From positions 310,001-374,000 of the forward strand of contig NZ_VOUX01000003.1 in NCBI RefSeq assembly GCF_008011855.1: DNA of 64,000 nucleotides, read 5' to 3'. A program made the translations under genes and the position numbers. Under the pieces are notes generated by a model that saw nothing but the letters and a program-made list of their open reading frames with translations, ran no database searches and had not been told where the DNA came from. Below are positions 19,486 through 30,356 of this stretch, in pieces. Every line of letters begins with the position of its first letter. Position 1 is the first letter of the stretch. This stretch comes from Serratia bockelmannii (GTDB lineage Bacteria; Pseudomonadota; Gammaproteobacteria; Enterobacterales; Enterobacteriaceae).

Positions 19486-20766
19486 ATGCGGTCTCAATAC
19501 ACGTTAACGGCTGGGTTACTCGGCATTCTGATGTCGTTGGTTTCCCCTGTGAGCCTGGCTAATCTGCTGTCGGAAGACGGCGCGGTTAAATCTGAATACA
19601 TGGAAGCGCAGCGCGATAGCGAAGTCTATGCGTTGGTGGGCGAGCATGTGATCCCGGTAGGGGAAGTGAAGCGCGGGCAGCTGATCCAAGTCTTCCCGGC
19701 GGATGCGGAATACTACGAATTCAAATTCGGGCACGGTACCGGCTTTATCGATAAAGACGACGTGCGTGAATTGAAGAAGTCGCGCAAGGTGCAAGACGAT
19801 TTGGGCGAGCTGAACAAACCGCTGACCAACCAGAATCTGATCACGCAAAAAACGATAGACGTATACACCGCAGCGGACAAGGACAGCGAGGTCTTGGGCA
19901 CGCTGGAAGGCAACCTGCGCTATCCCATCATCGGCAAGCTGAAAGATCGCCTGAACAACACCTGGTACGAGGTCAACATCGGCGAGCGGCTGGGGTTCAT
20001 TAATGAGTTGGACTGCGAGATCGATAACGGCATACCGGTGCTGACTTACCACCACCTGCTGAAAAACGAAGAGAACAAACGCTTCCGCCACACCTCGACC
20101 ACCACCTCAGACGTGGCGTTCAGCAACCAAATGACCTATCTGAAGCAGGCGGGCTACGACACCATTTCGCTGTATCAGCTGGAAGCCTACCTGAAAAATC
20201 AGATCAACCTGCCTGGCAAGGCGATCGTGCTGACCTTCGACGACGGGCTGAAGTCGGTTTATCGCTACGCTTACCCGGTGCTGAAGGATTACGGTTTCCG
20301 CGCCACGGCGTTCATCATCTCTTCGCGCATCAAACGCCACCCGCAGAAATGGAACCCGGACTCGCTGCAGTTTATGAGCGTTTCGGAGCTCAAGCAGATT
20401 CAGGACGTGTTCGACGTGCAGTCGCATACCCATTTTCTGCACCGCACCGACGGCAACCGCCAGCCGATTTTGCTGAGCCGTTCGTTGCACAATATCGAGT
20501 TCGATTTTGAGCGCTCGCGCCGCGCGCTGTCGCAGTTCAATCCGCACGTGCTGTATCTGTCTTATCCGTTCGGCGGCTATAACCAACGGGCGATTCAGGC
20601 GGCGCAGGACGCCGGGTTCCATCTGGCGGTGACCACGGTGCAGGGCAAGGTGAAGCCGGGGGATAACCCCTATACGCTGAAGCGGCTGTATATTCTGCGC
20701 ACCGACTCGATCCAGACCATGGCGGATCGGATAGCCAACAAGCCGGGTACGGTGGTGGTGCAGTAG
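19486..20766 (+). CDS. yadE: YadE-like exported polysaccharide deacetylase
   Basis: A 426-residue protein with an N-terminal signal peptide ([19 protein letters not shown] to SLA), a middle region with SH3-like strand repeats (about 40-175), and a C-terminal NodB-type deacetylase domain. The metal/catalytic motif TFDDG is at residues 250-254 and QSHTHFLH supplies the His pair. The substrate is unknown. ATG 19486 is preferred to an in-frame ATG at 19420 because it places the signal peptide at the N-terminus. Position before panD matches E. coli. Confidence 0.88.
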   Translation: MRSQYTLTAGLLGILMSLVSPVSLANLLSEDGAVKSEYMEAQRDSEVYALVGEHVIPVGEVKRGQLIQVFPADAEYYEFKFGHGTGFIDKDDVRELKKSRKVQDDLGELNKPLTNQNLITQKTIDVYTAADKDSEVLGTLEGNLRYPIIGKLKDRLNNTWYEVNIGERLGFINELDCEIDNGIPVLTYHHLLKNEENKRFRHTSTTTSDVAFSNQMTYLKQAGYDTISLYQLEAYLKNQINLPGKAIVLTFDDGLKSVYRYAYPVLKDYGFRATAFIISSRIKRHPQKWNPDSLQFMSVSELKQIQDVFDVQSHTHFLHRTDGNRQPILLSRSLHNIEFDFERSRRALSQFNPHVLYLSYPFGGYNQRAIQAAQDAGFHLAVTTVQGKVKPGDNPYTLKRLYILRTDSIQTMADRIANKPGTVVVQ

Positions 20767-20771
20767 GGAAG

Positions 20772-20796
20772 AACGGGCGCGTAAGGCGCCCGTTTT
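20772..20796. terminator. Bidirectional terminator between yadE and panD
   Basis: AACGGGCGC and GCGCCCGTT pair around GTAAG, with TTTT on the plus strand, in the gap between convergent genes. Confidence 0.75.
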
Positions 20797-20800
20797 ATTG

Positions 20801-21181
20801 TCAGGCGACCTGAACCGGCACGGCTTTCGCCTTGCGCTGCAGGTTGTTGTCACCTTCGAAATAGGCGACTTTCGGGTGGTGCTGGCGGGCGTCGGCGTCG
20901 GTCATTTGCACATAGGAGCAGATGATCAGTTTGTCGCCCACGCAGGCGCAGCGCGCGGCGGCGCCGTTGACCGAAATGATGCGCGAACCGCGCTCGGCGG
21001 CAATGGCGTAGGTGGAGAAGCGCTGGCCGTTATCCACGTTGTAAATATCGATCGCTTCATATTCCAGAATGCCGGCGGCTTCCAGAAAATCCTGGTCGAT
21101 GGCGCAGGATCCTTCATAGTGCAAGTCAGCCTGAGTGACTTTGACGCGATGCAGCTTGCCTTGCAGCATAGTACGTATCAT
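20801..21181 (-). CDS. panD: Aspartate 1-decarboxylase proenzyme
   Basis: A 126-residue pyruvoyl enzyme, the E. coli length, making beta-alanine for pantothenate. Self-cleavage is expected at Gly24-Ser25 in [10 protein letters not shown]. The start is ATG 21181 ([15 protein letters not shown]) with AGGT upstream; an in-frame ATG at 21277 adds 32 residues with no counterpart. It is transcribed with panC and panB on the minus strand, and the gap to panC is 145 bp. Confidence 0.95.
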   Translation of the reverse strand: MIRTMLQGKLHRVKVTQADLHYEGSCAIDQDFLEAAGILEYEAIDIYNVDNGQRFSTYAIAAERGSRIISVNGAAARCACVGDKLIICSYVQMTDADARQHHPKVAYFEGDNNLQRKAKAVPVQVA

Positions 21182-21326
21182 AGCTTTACCTAACTGAATA
21201 TCGGCCTTCACAGGCGCTGGGGTTGAACATCTCTCCTGCATCCCTGCAATCTCTATCGTCACCGATTGCTCCGCCATTGTCTACCAATGGTCAAGGCTTC
21301 AGGATGACGATAGTATAAAAAACGGC

Positions 21327-22181
21327 TTATAGCGTCAGGTCAACCTGCTGGTTGTCGATAAGACGCGCCTTGCCCAGCCAGGCGGCCATCAGCACCACCG
21401 CCCGCTGGCTATCTACCGTCAGCGGCTGCAGGCTATCGGCGTCGCGAATAAACAGCTCATCCGGCGTAAAGCCGGCGGCGCGAAGCTGCTCGGCGGTCTG
21501 CTCCAACAGCGTTTCGACCTGGCGCTCGCCATTGGCCAGCTGCTGTGCCAGCGCGTTCATGATCTTGCTCAGCTGCGGCGCGATCTTGCGCTCTTCGGCG
21601 GTCAGGTAGCCATTACGCGAACTGAGGGCCAGGCCGTCTTTGGCGCGCACGGTCGGCACGCCGACGATATCGATGTCGTAACCCATGTCCGCCACCATTT
21701 TGCGGATCAGCGCCAGCTGTTGGTAATCCTTCTCGCCGAAGCAGGCCAAATCAGGCTGTACCAGGTTGAACAGCTTGCTGACGATGGTGGAAACGCCGCG
21801 GAAGTGGCCCGGCCGGCTTGCGCCTTCCAGAATGCTGGAGATGCCGGGCACGTCGACGTAGGTCTGCTGCTCCAGCCCCTGCGGATAGACCGCGGCCGGG
21901 GCCGGCGCGAACACCAGATCGACGCCGCGGCGGGTCAGCTTCTCGCTGTCTTCCTGCAGCGTGCGCGGGTAGCGCGCCAGATCGTCCGGCCGATCGAACT
22001 GCATCGGGTTGACGAAGATGCTCACCACCACCACGTCGGCGCGGGCACGCGCTTCATCGACCAGCGTCATGTGGCCGTCGTGCAGGTTGCCCATGGTCGG
22101 CACCAGCGCGATGCGTTTGCCTTCCTGGCGCCAGCGGCGGATCTGCTGACGCAGCATCGGCAGGGTTTCGATAATAATCAT
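21327..22181 (-). CDS. panC: Pantothenate synthetase
   Basis: A 284-residue ATP-dependent ligase joining pantoate and beta-alanine. The HIGH-like nucleotide-binding motif [10 protein letters not shown] is near residues 28-37 and the KMSKS-like region is in [16 protein letters not shown]. It lies 23 bp downstream of panB. Confidence 0.96.
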   Translation of the reverse strand: MIIIETLPMLRQQIRRWRQEGKRIALVPTMGNLHDGHMTLVDEARARADVVVVSIFVNPMQFDRPDDLARYPRTLQEDSEKLTRRGVDLVFAPAPAAVYPQGLEQQTYVDVPGISSILEGASRPGHFRGVSTIVSKLFNLVQPDLACFGEKDYQQLALIRKMVADMGYDIDIVGVPTVRAKDGLALSSRNGYLTAEERKIAPQLSKIMNALAQQLANGERQVETLLEQTAEQLRAAGFTPDELFIRDADSLQPLTVDSQRAVVLMAAWLGKARLIDNQQVDLTL

Positions 22182-22204
22182 TGGGTGACTCCTGGAACCA
22201 TCGC

Positions 22205-22999
22205 TTAGTTAAAAGAGTGTTCAGCCGCCGGGTAGAGGCCTTGCTCCACTTCCTGAATGTAGTGCTGCACCGCCGTGCGGATATCGCCGCTCTGCGCCAG
22301 GAAGTTCTTGGCGAACTTCGGCGTGTGGCCGCCGGTGATGCCGAAGGCGTCGTGCATCACCAAGATCTGGCCGTCGGTGCCGTTGCCGGCACCGATGCCG
22401 ATGACCGGAATGGACAACGCTTCGGTGATCTGGCGCGCCAGCTCGGTCGGCACGCATTCCAGCACCAGCAGCTGAATGCCGGCCAGTTCCAGATTCTGCG
22501 CGTCCTGCAGCAGCTGTTTGGCGGCCAGTTCGTCGCGCCCTTGCACCTTATAGCCACCGAACACGTTGACCGATTGCGGCGTCAGGCCCAGGTGGCCGCA
22601 CACCGGCACGGCGCGCTCAGCGAGCATTTTCACCGTGTCGCACAGCCAGCTGCCACCTTCCAGTTTCACCATGTTGGCGCCGGCGCGCATCAGCTCGGCG
22701 GCGTTGGCGAAGGTCTGTTCCGGGGTGGCGTAACTCATGAACGGCAGATCGGCCAGCAGCAGGCAGGCCGGCGCGCCGCGGCGCACGGCGCGCGTGTGGT
22801 AGGCCACGTCGGCGACGGTGACCGGCAGGGTGGAGTCGTGGCCCTGCAGCGTCATGCCCAGCGAATCGCCCACCAACAGGACTTTGATGCCTTGCTCTTC
22901 AAACAGTTTGGCAAAGCTGGCATCGTAGGCGGTAAGGGTAGCAAACTTGCGCTGCTCCTGTTTCCACTGGCGCAAATGGGTCACGGTGGTGGGTTTCAT
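22205..22999 (-). CDS. panB: Ketopantoate hydroxymethyltransferase
   Basis: A 264-residue enzyme transferring a hydroxymethyl group from methylene-tetrahydrofolate to 2-ketoisovalerate, the first committed step to pantothenate. [19 protein letters not shown] is the conserved substrate/metal region. The ATG at 22999 gives MKPTTVTH as in E. coli and sits 7 bp after AGGAGA; a GTG one codon earlier is also open. A -10 like TAGAAT is read on the minus strand at 23068-23063. Confidence 0.96.
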   Translation of the reverse strand: MKPTTVTHLRQWKQEQRKFATLTAYDASFAKLFEEQGIKVLLVGDSLGMTLQGHDSTLPVTVADVAYHTRAVRRGAPACLLLADLPFMSYATPEQTFANAAELMRAGANMVKLEGGSWLCDTVKMLAERAVPVCGHLGLTPQSVNVFGGYKVQGRDELAAKQLLQDAQNLELAGIQLLVLECVPTELARQITEALSIPVIGIGAGNGTDGQILVMHDAFGITGGHTPKFAKNFLAQSGDIRTAVQHYIQEVEQGLYPAAEHSFN

Positions 23000-23106
23000 C
23001 ACAACGTCTCCTGAAACGGGCCGTGCGGCTTACGCAGGCCCAGGCTGCAAAAAAGTGCAGCCATTCTACTGTAACCCGATCGGGGTGGGTAGCGCGGATC
23101 GCCATG

Positions 23107-23123
23107 CTTAAGCGGTTCTTAAG
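23107..23123 (+). promoter_or_regulatory. QseB/PmrA-type binding site upstream of qseB
   Basis: CTTAAG-CGGTT-CTTAAG is an exact direct repeat with 5 bp spacing, the half-site arrangement bound by the PmrA/QseB class of response regulators. It lies 43 bp before the qseB ATG, in the gap shared with divergent panB, so it suggests autoregulation. Confidence 0.75.
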
Positions 23124-23165
23124 AACCTTGTGGTGCAATGGTGCCATGACTGAAAAGGGATACTC

Positions 23166-23828
23166 ATGCGAATTTTGCTGATCGAAGATGACAAACTGAT
23201 CGGGGACGGCATCAAGGCCGGGCTGACCAAACTCGGCTTCAATCTGGACTGGTTCACCGACGGCGCCGTCGGCAAAAATGCGCTGGACAGTGCGCCGTAC
23301 GATGCGGTGATCCTCGATCTCAGCCTGCCGGGCCTCGACGGCCTGGATCTGCTGCGCCAGTGGCGCCAGGCCGGGCAGGACGTGCCGGTCCTGATCCTCA
23401 CCGCCCGCGACGCGCTGGAGCAGCGGGTCAGCGGGCTGCAAAGCGGTGCCGACGATTATCTGTGCAAGCCGTTCGCGCTGGCCGAAGTGGCGGCGCGCCT
23501 GCAGGCGCTGATCCGCCGTCGCCACGGCCAACTGATGCCGCAGCTGACGCACGGCAACGTGGTGTTCGACAGCGCCACCCGCAGCGTGAGCTGCAACGGC
23601 GAGCCGGTGACGCTGACGCCGCGCGAATTGGCGGTACTGGAGCTGTTTCTGCACAACAAGGGGCGGGTGCTGGCGCGGCCGTTAATTCAGGAGAAGCTGT
23701 ACAACTGGGATGACGAGGTGAGCAGCAACGCGGTGGAGGTACATATTCACCACCTGCGGCGCAAGCTGGGCAACGGCTTCATCCGTACCATCCACGGCGT
23801 GGGTTACACGCTGGGGGATGCGCCGTGA
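23166..23828 (+). CDS. qseB: QseB-like OmpR-family response regulator
   Basis: A 220-residue regulator: receiver domain (about 1-115) with phosphoacceptor Asp51 in [10 protein letters not shown] and the switch Lys in YLCKPFA, then an OmpR-type winged helix (about 125-218, ending [12 protein letters not shown]). The sequence is closer to E. coli QseB than to PmrA/BasR (for example [12 protein letters not shown] and [17 protein letters not shown]). The stop overlaps the qseC start (GTGA). Confidence 0.88.
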   Translation: MRILLIEDDKLIGDGIKAGLTKLGFNLDWFTDGAVGKNALDSAPYDAVILDLSLPGLDGLDLLRQWRQAGQDVPVLILTARDALEQRVSGLQSGADDYLCKPFALAEVAARLQALIRRRHGQLMPQLTHGNVVFDSATRSVSCNGEPVTLTPRELAVLELFLHNKGRVLARPLIQEKLYNWDDEVSSNAVEVHIHHLRRKLGNGFIRTIHGVGYTLGDAP

Positions 23829-25183
23829 AGCGTCTCAGCCTGCGGCTGCGCCTGATCCTGATCTTCAGCCTGCTGGCGCTGCTGACCTGGAGCACCGCCA
23901 GCATGGTGGCCTGGGTGATGTCGCGCAACACCATCAACGAAGTGTTCGACACCCAACAGATGCTGTTCGCCAAACGGCTGGCGACCGCCAACCTCGGCGA
24001 TCTGCTGGCCGATGAAAGTGCGCGCAGCCTGCCGAAAACCAAGAAGCTGGTGCATCATGGCAAGCGCGGCGAGCAGGACGACGACGCGCTGGCGTTCGCC
24101 ATCTTCGATCGCGATGGCAAGATGCTGCTCAACGACGGTGAGAACGGCGCTGATTTCCTGTTTGACGGGGAGCGTGAAGGTTTTACCGACGGTGAGCGCA
24201 AAGGCGATGATGACAGCTGGCGCCTGGTATGGTTGACCAGCCCCGACGGGCGCTATCGCATTGTCGTGGGGCAGGAGTGGGATTACCGGCGCGATATGGC
24301 GCTGGGCATGGTGACAGGCCAATTGGTGCCCTGGCTGGCGACGCTGCCAGTGCTGATGCTGCTGATCGCGCTGATGGTTGGGCGCGAGCTGCGGCCGCTG
24401 CGTGCGGTGGCCGCCGGTTTGCGTCGGCGTGCACCCGATGACGCCACGCCGCTGGATGCGCGCCAGGTGCCGACCGAGGTGCGCCCGCTGGTGGATGCGC
24501 TCAATGCGCTGTTCTCTCGCATCAACGCTTTGCTGGTGCGAGAGCGACGCTTCACCTCCGATGCCGCGCACGAATTGCGCAGCCCATTGGCGGCATTGCG
24601 GGTGCAGACCGAAGTGGTGCAGTTGGCGGGGGATGATGCGCCGATGCGCGAGCACGCGCTGGACAATCTGACGGTCGGCATCGATCGCGCGACCCGGCTG
24701 GTGGATCAACTGCTGACGCTGTCGCGGCTGGATTCGCTGTCGGATCTGGCCGAGCTGGCGCCTATCGACTGGAACGATCTGGTGACGATGACCCTGGCGG
24801 AACAGGATCGGCAAGCCCATGCGGCGGGTGTGACGCTGCGCTATGAACATCGGGGAACGCCACCGCCGCGTCAGGGGGAAACCTTGCTGTTGTCGCTGCT
24901 ATTGCGCAACTTGCTGGACAACGCGGTGCGCTATACCCCGCAGGGCGGCGTCGTCACCGTGACGCTGAGCGAACGTTCGCTGACGGTAGAGGATGACGGC
25001 CCGGGGGTGACCGCGGAGCATCTGGCGCGGCTGGGAGAACGTTTCTATCGCCCGCCGGGACAGGAACAAACCGGCAGCGGGCTGGGGTTATCGATCGTGC
25101 AGCGTATTGCCGGCTTGCATGGTTTACAGATCAGTTTCGCCAATCGCTCGGCGGGGGGATTCGTTGCGCGGTTGGCACTGTAG
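23825..25183 (+). CDS. qseC: QseC-like sensor histidine kinase
   Basis: A 452-residue membrane kinase with GTG start overlapping qseB. It has a first membrane segment (about 8-30), a periplasmic domain with [21 protein letters not shown] as in QseC, a second segment (about 158-180), HAMP, a phosphoacceptor His249 in [13 protein letters not shown], and an ATP-binding domain with NLLDNAVRY and [17 protein letters not shown]. QseC in E. coli responds to AI-3/adrenergic signals; whether this one does is not visible. In E. coli qseBC lies elsewhere and this slot holds fimbrial genes. Confidence 0.87.
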   Translation: MKRLSLRLRLILIFSLLALLTWSTASMVAWVMSRNTINEVFDTQQMLFAKRLATANLGDLLADESARSLPKTKKLVHHGKRGEQDDDALAFAIFDRDGKMLLNDGENGADFLFDGEREGFTDGERKGDDDSWRLVWLTSPDGRYRIVVGQEWDYRRDMALGMVTGQLVPWLATLPVLMLLIALMVGRELRPLRAVAAGLRRRAPDDATPLDARQVPTEVRPLVDALNALFSRINALLVRERRFTSDAAHELRSPLAALRVQTEVVQLAGDDAPMREHALDNLTVGIDRATRLVDQLLTLSRLDSLSDLAELAPIDWNDLVTMTLAEQDRQAHAAGVTLRYEHRGTPPPRQGETLLLSLLLRNLLDNAVRYTPQGGVVTVTLSERSLTVEDDGPGVTAEHLARLGERFYRPPGQEQTGSGLGLSIVQRIAGLHGLQISFANRSAGGFVARLAL

Positions 25184-25188
25184 GTGAG

Positions 25189-25689
25189 TCAGGATTTCGG
25201 TTTTGGCTGATGCCATAGCGCCATGCCGTTTTCCGGCACGCGCTTGAGGCAGCTGGCGAGCGGTTCGCCATCGGGGAAAATCAGATCGGGGGCGATTTCC
25301 GCCAGCGGGTAGAGCATGAATTCGCGCTCTTTCAGGCCGTAATGCGGTACCGTCAGGCGCTCGGTATGGATCACCTTGTCGCCGTACAGCATGATGTCTA
25401 AATCGAGCGTGCGCGGCCCCCAGCGTTCATCCTTGCGCACGCGCCCCTGATTGCGTTCTATCGCCTGGGTATGGTCGAGCAGCTGTTCGGGCGGCAACAG
25501 GGTATCCAGCGCCACCACCGCGTTGAGGAAGTCCGGCTGGTTTTGCGGCCCCAGCGGCTTGGTGCGGTAAAACGAAGAACAGGTGACCAGCCGGGTGCGC
25601 GGGAGATGCTCCAGCGCCTCCAGTGCGGCTTTAACCTGTTGCAGCGGCTGCGCCAGGTTGCTGCCCAGCGCGATATAAACGCGGATCAT
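25189..25689 (-). CDS. folK: HPPK, 6-hydroxymethyl-dihydropterin pyrophosphokinase
   Basis: A 166-residue folate-pathway enzyme (E. coli 159) transferring pyrophosphate from ATP to hydroxymethyl-dihydropterin. The motif GPRTLDLDIMLYG with the paired metal-binding aspartates is near residues 90-103. Its ATG overlaps the pcnB stop (TAATG), so the two genes are translationally coupled. Confidence 0.94.
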   Translation of the reverse strand: MIRVYIALGSNLAQPLQQVKAALEALEHLPRTRLVTCSSFYRTKPLGPQNQPDFLNAVVALDTLLPPEQLLDHTQAIERNQGRVRKDERWGPRTLDLDIMLYGDKVIHTERLTVPHYGLKEREFMLYPLAEIAPDLIFPDGEPLASCLKRVPENGMALWHQPKPKS

Positions 25690-27236
25690 TATGCCCCTTC
25701 TTTACGCGGTGCCCGGCGACGAGGACGGCGTTGACGCGCGCGGCGCGGCGCCGGATCGTCACCCAGGGTGCTCAGCATGGCTTTCTGCCGCGCCGGCGTG
25801 GCGTCTTGGAACTCACCCCACCACTCGGCCAGACGCAGCATCTCCTGATTGTCTTCCACTTCCGCACGCAGCGCCAGCAAATCATAGGCGGCGCGGAATT
25901 TCGGATGTTCCATCAGTTTGTGCGCGCGTTTGCCCTGACGGCGGGACAGGCGCAGCTGCAGCTGCCAGATATCGCGCACCAGCGTGGTGATGCGTTTCGG
26001 GATCGCCAGCGAGCGGCACTGCTCGTCGAGTACGTCGTTCATCGCCAGCGCGAAGGCGTCGTAGTACGCCAGGCCGCTTTCCTGCGCCAGCTTCTGCGCG
26101 TGCTCCAGCAGCGGGTACCACAGCATGGCGGCAAACAGGAAGGCTGGGTTGACGCGCATGTCGTTCTGCAGACGGTGATCGGTGTTCTTCAGCACCTGCG
26201 CCAGAATGCGCTCCATCGGCGTATCGTGGTTCGGCGTGAAGTTGCGGGCGATCAGCGGGAACAGCGGTTGGAACAGCTGGTATTCGCACAGCTTCAGGTA
26301 GGTCTGGAAACCGTAACCCGCCTGCAGCAGCTTGAGGGATTCTTCGAACAGGCGCGCCGGCGGGATCTCGTGCAGCAGCGAGGCCAGGCGCGGGATCGGC
26401 TCGGCGGTCTCTTCGCTGATGCGCATATCCAGCTTGGCGGCGAAGCGCACCGCGCGCAGCATGCGCACCGGATCTTCGCGGTAGCGGGTTTCTGGATCGC
26501 CAATCAGGCGGATCACGCCTTGCTTCAGATCGTTCAGGCCGCCGACGTAATCGCGCAGGGTGAAATCCGCCACGCCGTAGTACAGGCTGTTGATGGTGAA
26601 ATCACGGCGCTGGGCGTCCTCCTCGATCGAACCGAAGATGTTGTCGCGCAGCAGCATGCCGTTTTGCGCCTGCTGAGACGAGTTCTTGTCGGATTCCTGA
26701 TTCTGTTCGTGGTGACCGCGGAAGGTGGCCACTTCGATGATCTCCGGCCCGAACATCACGTGCGCCAAGCGGAAACGGCGGCCGACCAGGCGGCAGTTGC
26801 GGAACAGCTTGCGCACTTGCTCCGGCGTGGCGTTGGTGGTGATGTCGAAGTCTTTCGGCTTTTTGCCGAGCAACAGATCGCGCACCCCGCCGCCGACCAG
26901 ATAGGCCTCGTAGCCGGACTTGTTCAGGCGATAAAGCACTTTCAGCGCATTTTCGCTGATGTCTTTACGGGAGATCGAGTGCTGTTCGCGCGGGATCACG
27001 GTCATCGAGTCGTTGCTCTCGGCGATAGGAAAAGGCGGACGCTTGCGCGGCGTTGAGCGGCGGGCAGGGGCGTTGCTGCCGTTATCGGCGGCGCGCGGCT
27101 GCGGCGCAGGGCGGCTTGGCGCCGCGGCACGCTCTTCGCGGACTACGTTTTTATCGCCGGCCGCCGCGTCGTCGCGGGGCAGCTTGTCATCGCGGGTCAG
27201 TACCTTACGACAGAAGTTGGCTACTCGGGTAAAAAT
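25689..27236 (-). CDS. pcnB: Poly(A) polymerase I, with an ATT start codon
   Basis: A 515-residue class II nucleotidyltransferase that polyadenylates RNA and so directs decay. The catalytic motif [19 protein letters not shown] carries the metal-binding DxD; a basic tail ([16 protein letters not shown]) ends the protein. No ATG/GTG/TTG opens the conserved N-terminus. The frame is open upstream to ATT at 27236-27234, giving (M)[12 protein letters not shown], which matches E. coli PcnB, itself known to start at AUU. GAGGTG lies 4 bp upstream. An internal ATG at 27005 (MTVIPREQ) would lose 77 residues, including a Pro/Arg/Ala-rich linker. Confidence 0.9.
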   Translation of the reverse strand: MFTRVANFCRKVLTRDDKLPRDDAAAGDKNVVREERAAAPSRPAPQPRAADNGSNAPARRSTPRKRPPFPIAESNDSMTVIPREQHSISRKDISENALKVLYRLNKSGYEAYLVGGGVRDLLLGKKPKDFDITTNATPEQVRKLFRNCRLVGRRFRLAHVMFGPEIIEVATFRGHHEQNQESDKNSSQQAQNGMLLRDNIFGSIEEDAQRRDFTINSLYYGVADFTLRDYVGGLNDLKQGVIRLIGDPETRYREDPVRMLRAVRFAAKLDMRISEETAEPIPRLASLLHEIPPARLFEESLKLLQAGYGFQTYLKLCEYQLFQPLFPLIARNFTPNHDTPMERILAQVLKNTDHRLQNDMRVNPAFLFAAMLWYPLLEHAQKLAQESGLAYYDAFALAMNDVLDEQCRSLAIPKRITTLVRDIWQLQLRLSRRQGKRAHKLMEHPKFRAAYDLLALRAEVEDNQEMLRLAEWWGEFQDATPARQKAMLSTLGDDPAPRRARQRRPRRRAPRKEGA

Positions 27237-27297
27237 GGTACACCTCGATAGTGACTGATAAAAATGGAGCTAACAAAAAATAGCGGCTAATCATAGC

Positions 27298-28209
27298 TCA
27301 CCATGGCTCCTTTGAGAATGCCGGCGTGTTTTCATCCAGAGGGATAGCCTCCTGACGCGGCACGTTTTCCAACCGCCAGTGTTCGATCGCCCAGCTCAAT
27401 AATAATGGCAGGTCAAGATCTTGCCAGCTTTCCGGCAGCGGTTGGCGCAGAAATTTCAGCGCGGCGATCAGCACCGGCCGCGGATCGCCAGCGGGCAATG
27501 CCGGCGCATGGTTTTGCTTCGACAGCTTGATGCCGTTGGCACCCAGCGCCAGCGGCAGATGCACATAAGTGGGCACCGGCGCCTGCAGCTGGCGGTAAAG
27601 GGCAATTTGGCGCACCGTCGGTTCGATCAGATCGGCGCCGCGGACAATCTCGGTCACGCCCTGAAAATGGTCGTCGATCACCACCGCCAGATTGTAAGCG
27701 AACAGCCCATCGCGGCGGCGAATGATAAAGTCTTCCCCCGCCAGCGCCGGATCGGCGTGCAATTCTCCCTGCAGGCGATCGTGGAACCGGTAAACGGGGG
27801 CGGTCTGACACAAGCGGATGGCGGCACCCTGCGGGCCGAGCTGCAAATCGCGGCAGTGGCCGTCGTACAATCCGCCGATGTGCTGGATGCGGCTGCGGGT
27901 GCAGGTGCAGTAATAGCTGAGCCCCTGGCGCTGCAACAGATCCAGCGCGGCGCGATAGGCGTCGTGACGTTGGGATTGATAGATAACCTGGCCGTCCCAA
28001 TGGAGACCATAATGTTCCAGCGCGGACAGGATGCGAGCGGCGGCGCCGGGGACTTCGCGCGGCGGATCGATATCTTCGATGCGAACCAGCCACTGCCCGC
28101 GTTGGGCGCGAGCCTGAAGGTAGCTTCCCAGAGCGGCAATCAGCGAACCGAAATGCAGATCCCCGGAAGGCGATGGGGCAAAGCGCCCCACATAATGACT
28201 TTCTTGCAT
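27298..28209 (-). CDS. gluQ: Glutamyl-Q tRNA(Asp) synthetase
   Basis: A 303-residue truncated GluRS paralogue that attaches glutamate to queuosine in tRNA(Asp). The HIGH-like motif is in [15 protein letters not shown], the zinc region has [19 protein letters not shown], and the KMSKS-like motif is KLSKQ. ATG 28209 ([10 protein letters not shown]) fits E. coli; an in-frame ATG at 28260 adds 17 residues. The ribosome binding site before 28209 is poor, so low or coupled translation after dksA is likely. Confidence 0.93.
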   Translation of the reverse strand: MQESHYVGRFAPSPSGDLHFGSLIAALGSYLQARAQRGQWLVRIEDIDPPREVPGAAARILSALEHYGLHWDGQVIYQSQRHDAYRAALDLLQRQGLSYYCTCTRSRIQHIGGLYDGHCRDLQLGPQGAAIRLCQTAPVYRFHDRLQGELHADPALAGEDFIIRRRDGLFAYNLAVVIDDHFQGVTEIVRGADLIEPTVRQIALYRQLQAPVPTYVHLPLALGANGIKLSKQNHAPALPAGDPRPVLIAALKFLRQPLPESWQDLDLPLLLSWAIEHWRLENVPRQEAIPLDENTPAFSKEPW

Positions 28210-28281
28210 ATCAGAGGGGAGAGGTTCCCTTTTCTCTGTGCGGCGCACGCAGGTGCGCACGCCGCAGCGGTAACAACGGTA

Positions 28282-28737
28282 TTAGCCGGCCATCTGCTTT
28301 TCGCGGATCTCAGCCAGTGTCTTGCAGTCGATGCACAGATCGGCGGTCGGACGCGCTTCGAGGCGACGAATGCCGATCTCCACGCCACAAGATTCGCAGT
28401 AGCCGAAATCATCGTCTTCCACTTTCTTCAGCGTTTTCTCGATCTTTTTGATCAGTTTGCGTTCACGGTCACGGTTACGCAGTTCAAGGCTGAACTCTTC
28501 TTCCTGGGTAGCGCGGTCGGCCGGATCAGGGAAGTTGGCTGCCTCTTCTTGCATATGCGATACAGTACGGTCCACTTCGTCCCTGAGCTGGTTGCGCCAC
28601 GCTTCAAGAATGCGCTTGAAATGCGACAACTGGGCGTCGTTCATGTACTCTTCGCCCGGCTTCTCTTGGTACGGCTCCACCCCAGCGATGGCGAGAATGC
28701 TCAAGGACGAGGTTTTACGGTTTTGCCCTTCTTGCAT
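28282..28737 (-). CDS. dksA: DksA, RNA polymerase-binding stringent-response factor
   Basis: A 151-residue protein, the E. coli length, acting with ppGpp in the polymerase secondary channel. The coiled-coil tip aspartates Asp71 and Asp74 are in [10 protein letters not shown]. The zinc finger has Cys114, Cys117, Cys135 and Cys138. It lies between sfsA and gluQ on the minus strand as in E. coli. Confidence 0.97.
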   Translation of the reverse strand: MQEGQNRKTSSLSILAIAGVEPYQEKPGEEYMNDAQLSHFKRILEAWRNQLRDEVDRTVSHMQEEAANFPDPADRATQEEEFSLELRNRDRERKLIKKIEKTLKKVEDDDFGYCESCGVEIGIRRLEARPTADLCIDCKTLAEIREKQMAG

Positions 28738-28801
28738 GTTGCTTCTCCTACATACACACGCACTATCGAATCCCCAATGCGGGGGAAAAACAGGCCGCTA
28801 T

Positions 28802-28829
28802 AAATAACAGAAGGAAGGTAGGTTGGCAA
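28802..28829 (-). promoter_or_regulatory. Candidate dksA promoter
   Basis: On the minus strand TTGCCA (28829-28824) and TTATTT (28807-28802) with a 16 bp spacer, 65 bp before the dksA start. Confidence 0.35.
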
Positions 28830-28920
28830 TTATTCCTGTCGCCCGCTTGACAATCGTGTGAAGGAGGGCGTATTTGGCGATCGTGCTGGCCGGTTGTCTA
28901 TTTATAGGGACCCGACTGCG

Positions 28921-29628
28921 CTAATCGATAAAAAACGGCAGCTTATCGCAGAGATAAATACCGTCAGGTGATAATTTTGCCCCATAGCAAACCACTTCCA
29001 CTCCCAACTGCCGGACCTGTGCCAACAGCGCCGCATAGCGCTCATCTATATGATGTGCCGGTGCGACCTGCTCAATACCGCTGTGTAACACGGCAAAGAA
29101 CAACACCGCCCGTTGCCCGCTTTCAACCACGCTGAGCAACTCACGCAGGTGCTTTTGCCCTCTGAGCGTTACCGCATCAGGAAAGTAACCACGTTGTTGT
29201 TGCAGTAATGTGACTGACTTAACTTCAATATAGCAGTTAACCCGATTTTCTGCCTGTAATAACAAATCGATACGGCTGTTTTCACCGCCGTATTTCACTT
29301 CGCCACTAATTTTACTGTAACCGGATAATTCATTGATTAAATTGTGTTCAATCGCCTCGCGCACCAGCGCGTTGGCGCGCAGGGTGTTGACGCAGATCCA
29401 GTGTCCCTGTTGGGTATGGGTCAGCTCCCAGCTGTGGGCGTATTTACGTTTGGGGTTGTCCGAGGTGGAGTACCAAACGGTATCGCCGGGCGTGGCGCAG
29501 CCGGTCATGGCGCCGGTATTGGCGCAGTGCAGCGTAAAGGTTTCCCCTTCCGGGGTGATCACGTCCGCCAGAAAGCGCTTGTAACGTTTGATCAGCGTGG
29601 CGGAACGCAGCGGTGGAGAGAAAATCAT
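28921..29628 (-). CDS. sfsA: SfsA, sugar fermentation stimulation protein
   Basis: A 235-residue protein of the SfsA family, which has a nuclease-like fold with an N-terminal OB domain and is of uncertain cellular role. Conserved blocks [21 protein letters not shown] and [10 protein letters not shown] are present, the latter resembling a metal-binding E-x-K nuclease core. ATG 29628 ([20 protein letters not shown]) fits E. coli and overlaps the thpR stop by 4 bp. Confidence 0.93.
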   Translation of the reverse strand: MIFSPPLRSATLIKRYKRFLADVITPEGETFTLHCANTGAMTGCATPGDTVWYSTSDNPKRKYAHSWELTHTQQGHWICVNTLRANALVREAIEHNLINELSGYSKISGEVKYGGENSRIDLLLQAENRVNCYIEVKSVTLLQQQRGYFPDAVTLRGQKHLRELLSVVESGQRAVLFFAVLHSGIEQVAPAHHIDERYAALLAQVRQLGVEVVCYGAKLSPDGIYLCDKLPFFID

Positions 29629-30167
29629 GCGGATGCCTGCTTGGCCAGCGGCCACTGTTCGAGGTGTTGATAACGGGTGCGGCCGTTTTCGAACACCGAC
29701 TCATATAAGGAAAAGGCGTCGGCGCTGAACGCCCAGCCCGGCGTCGCCGGCGGGATGGCTACCGGCTGGGTGGCGGCGCGCAGCAGCGTGATGTGCGGAT
29801 GGAACGGCAGCGCGCTTTGGTGGCAGCCGCTGCGGGCGGCCTGCGAACGCAGCAGCTCGGCCAGCTGCAGCAGCCCGCGCGGTGCGCGGCGGGTGCCGAG
29901 CCAGACCACGCCGGGGCGCGGCCAATGGCCGAGATCGTCGAGCCGCATGCTGAAGCCGGGTTGAACGATGCGGCCGGCCAATTTGCGCAGCGCCAGCTCT
30001 TTCTGCGCGGTGACCTCGCCAAGAAACGCCAGCGTCAGGTGCAAATTGGCCGCCGCCACCGGTCGGCCGGCCTCCGGCGCAAACGCCTCGGCGCGCCAGC
30101 GGATCACCTGCTGTTGCAGGGCATCAGGCAAAGACAGGGCGAAAAACAGGCGGCGCGAATTGGACAT
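29625..30167 (-). CDS. thpR: RNA 2',3'-cyclic phosphodiesterase (ThpR/LigT)
   Basis: A 180-residue 2H phosphoesterase. Both catalytic HxT motifs are seen: HLTLAF near residue 45 and HPHITLL near residue 130. It opens 2',3'-cyclic RNA ends. ATG 30167 ([15 protein letters not shown]) matches E. coli better than an in-frame ATG at 30224. It is first in the thpR-sfsA pair and divergent from hrpB. Confidence 0.92.
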   Translation of the reverse strand: MSNSRRLFFALSLPDALQQQVIRWRAEAFAPEAGRPVAAANLHLTLAFLGEVTAQKELALRKLAGRIVQPGFSMRLDDLGHWPRPGVVWLGTRRAPRGLLQLAELLRSQAARSGCHQSALPFHPHITLLRAATQPVAIPPATPGWAFSADAFSLYESVFENGRTRYQHLEQWPLAKQASA

Positions 30168-30356
30168 GGGGGCTCGGTAAATAATGACAAATCCGTCAGG
30201 AACAGACTTGAATGCGGTTTGCAACGGTCTCGCGCGAAGCGGGGCGCATGGATGAGCTCCGTACTATAGCTAACGACGCCGCAGTTTGAAAGGCTACGGG
30301 GGCAAAGCTAATGCTACACTGTACGCCGTTTAACGTTAACCACCACGGAGAGTACA

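Noticed and set aside
23166-25183. Assignment of the two-component system as PmrAB/BasRS
   Set aside because: The binding site type is shared, but both proteins are closer to QseB and QseC throughout, including the kinase periplasmic domain and the GTGA overlap.
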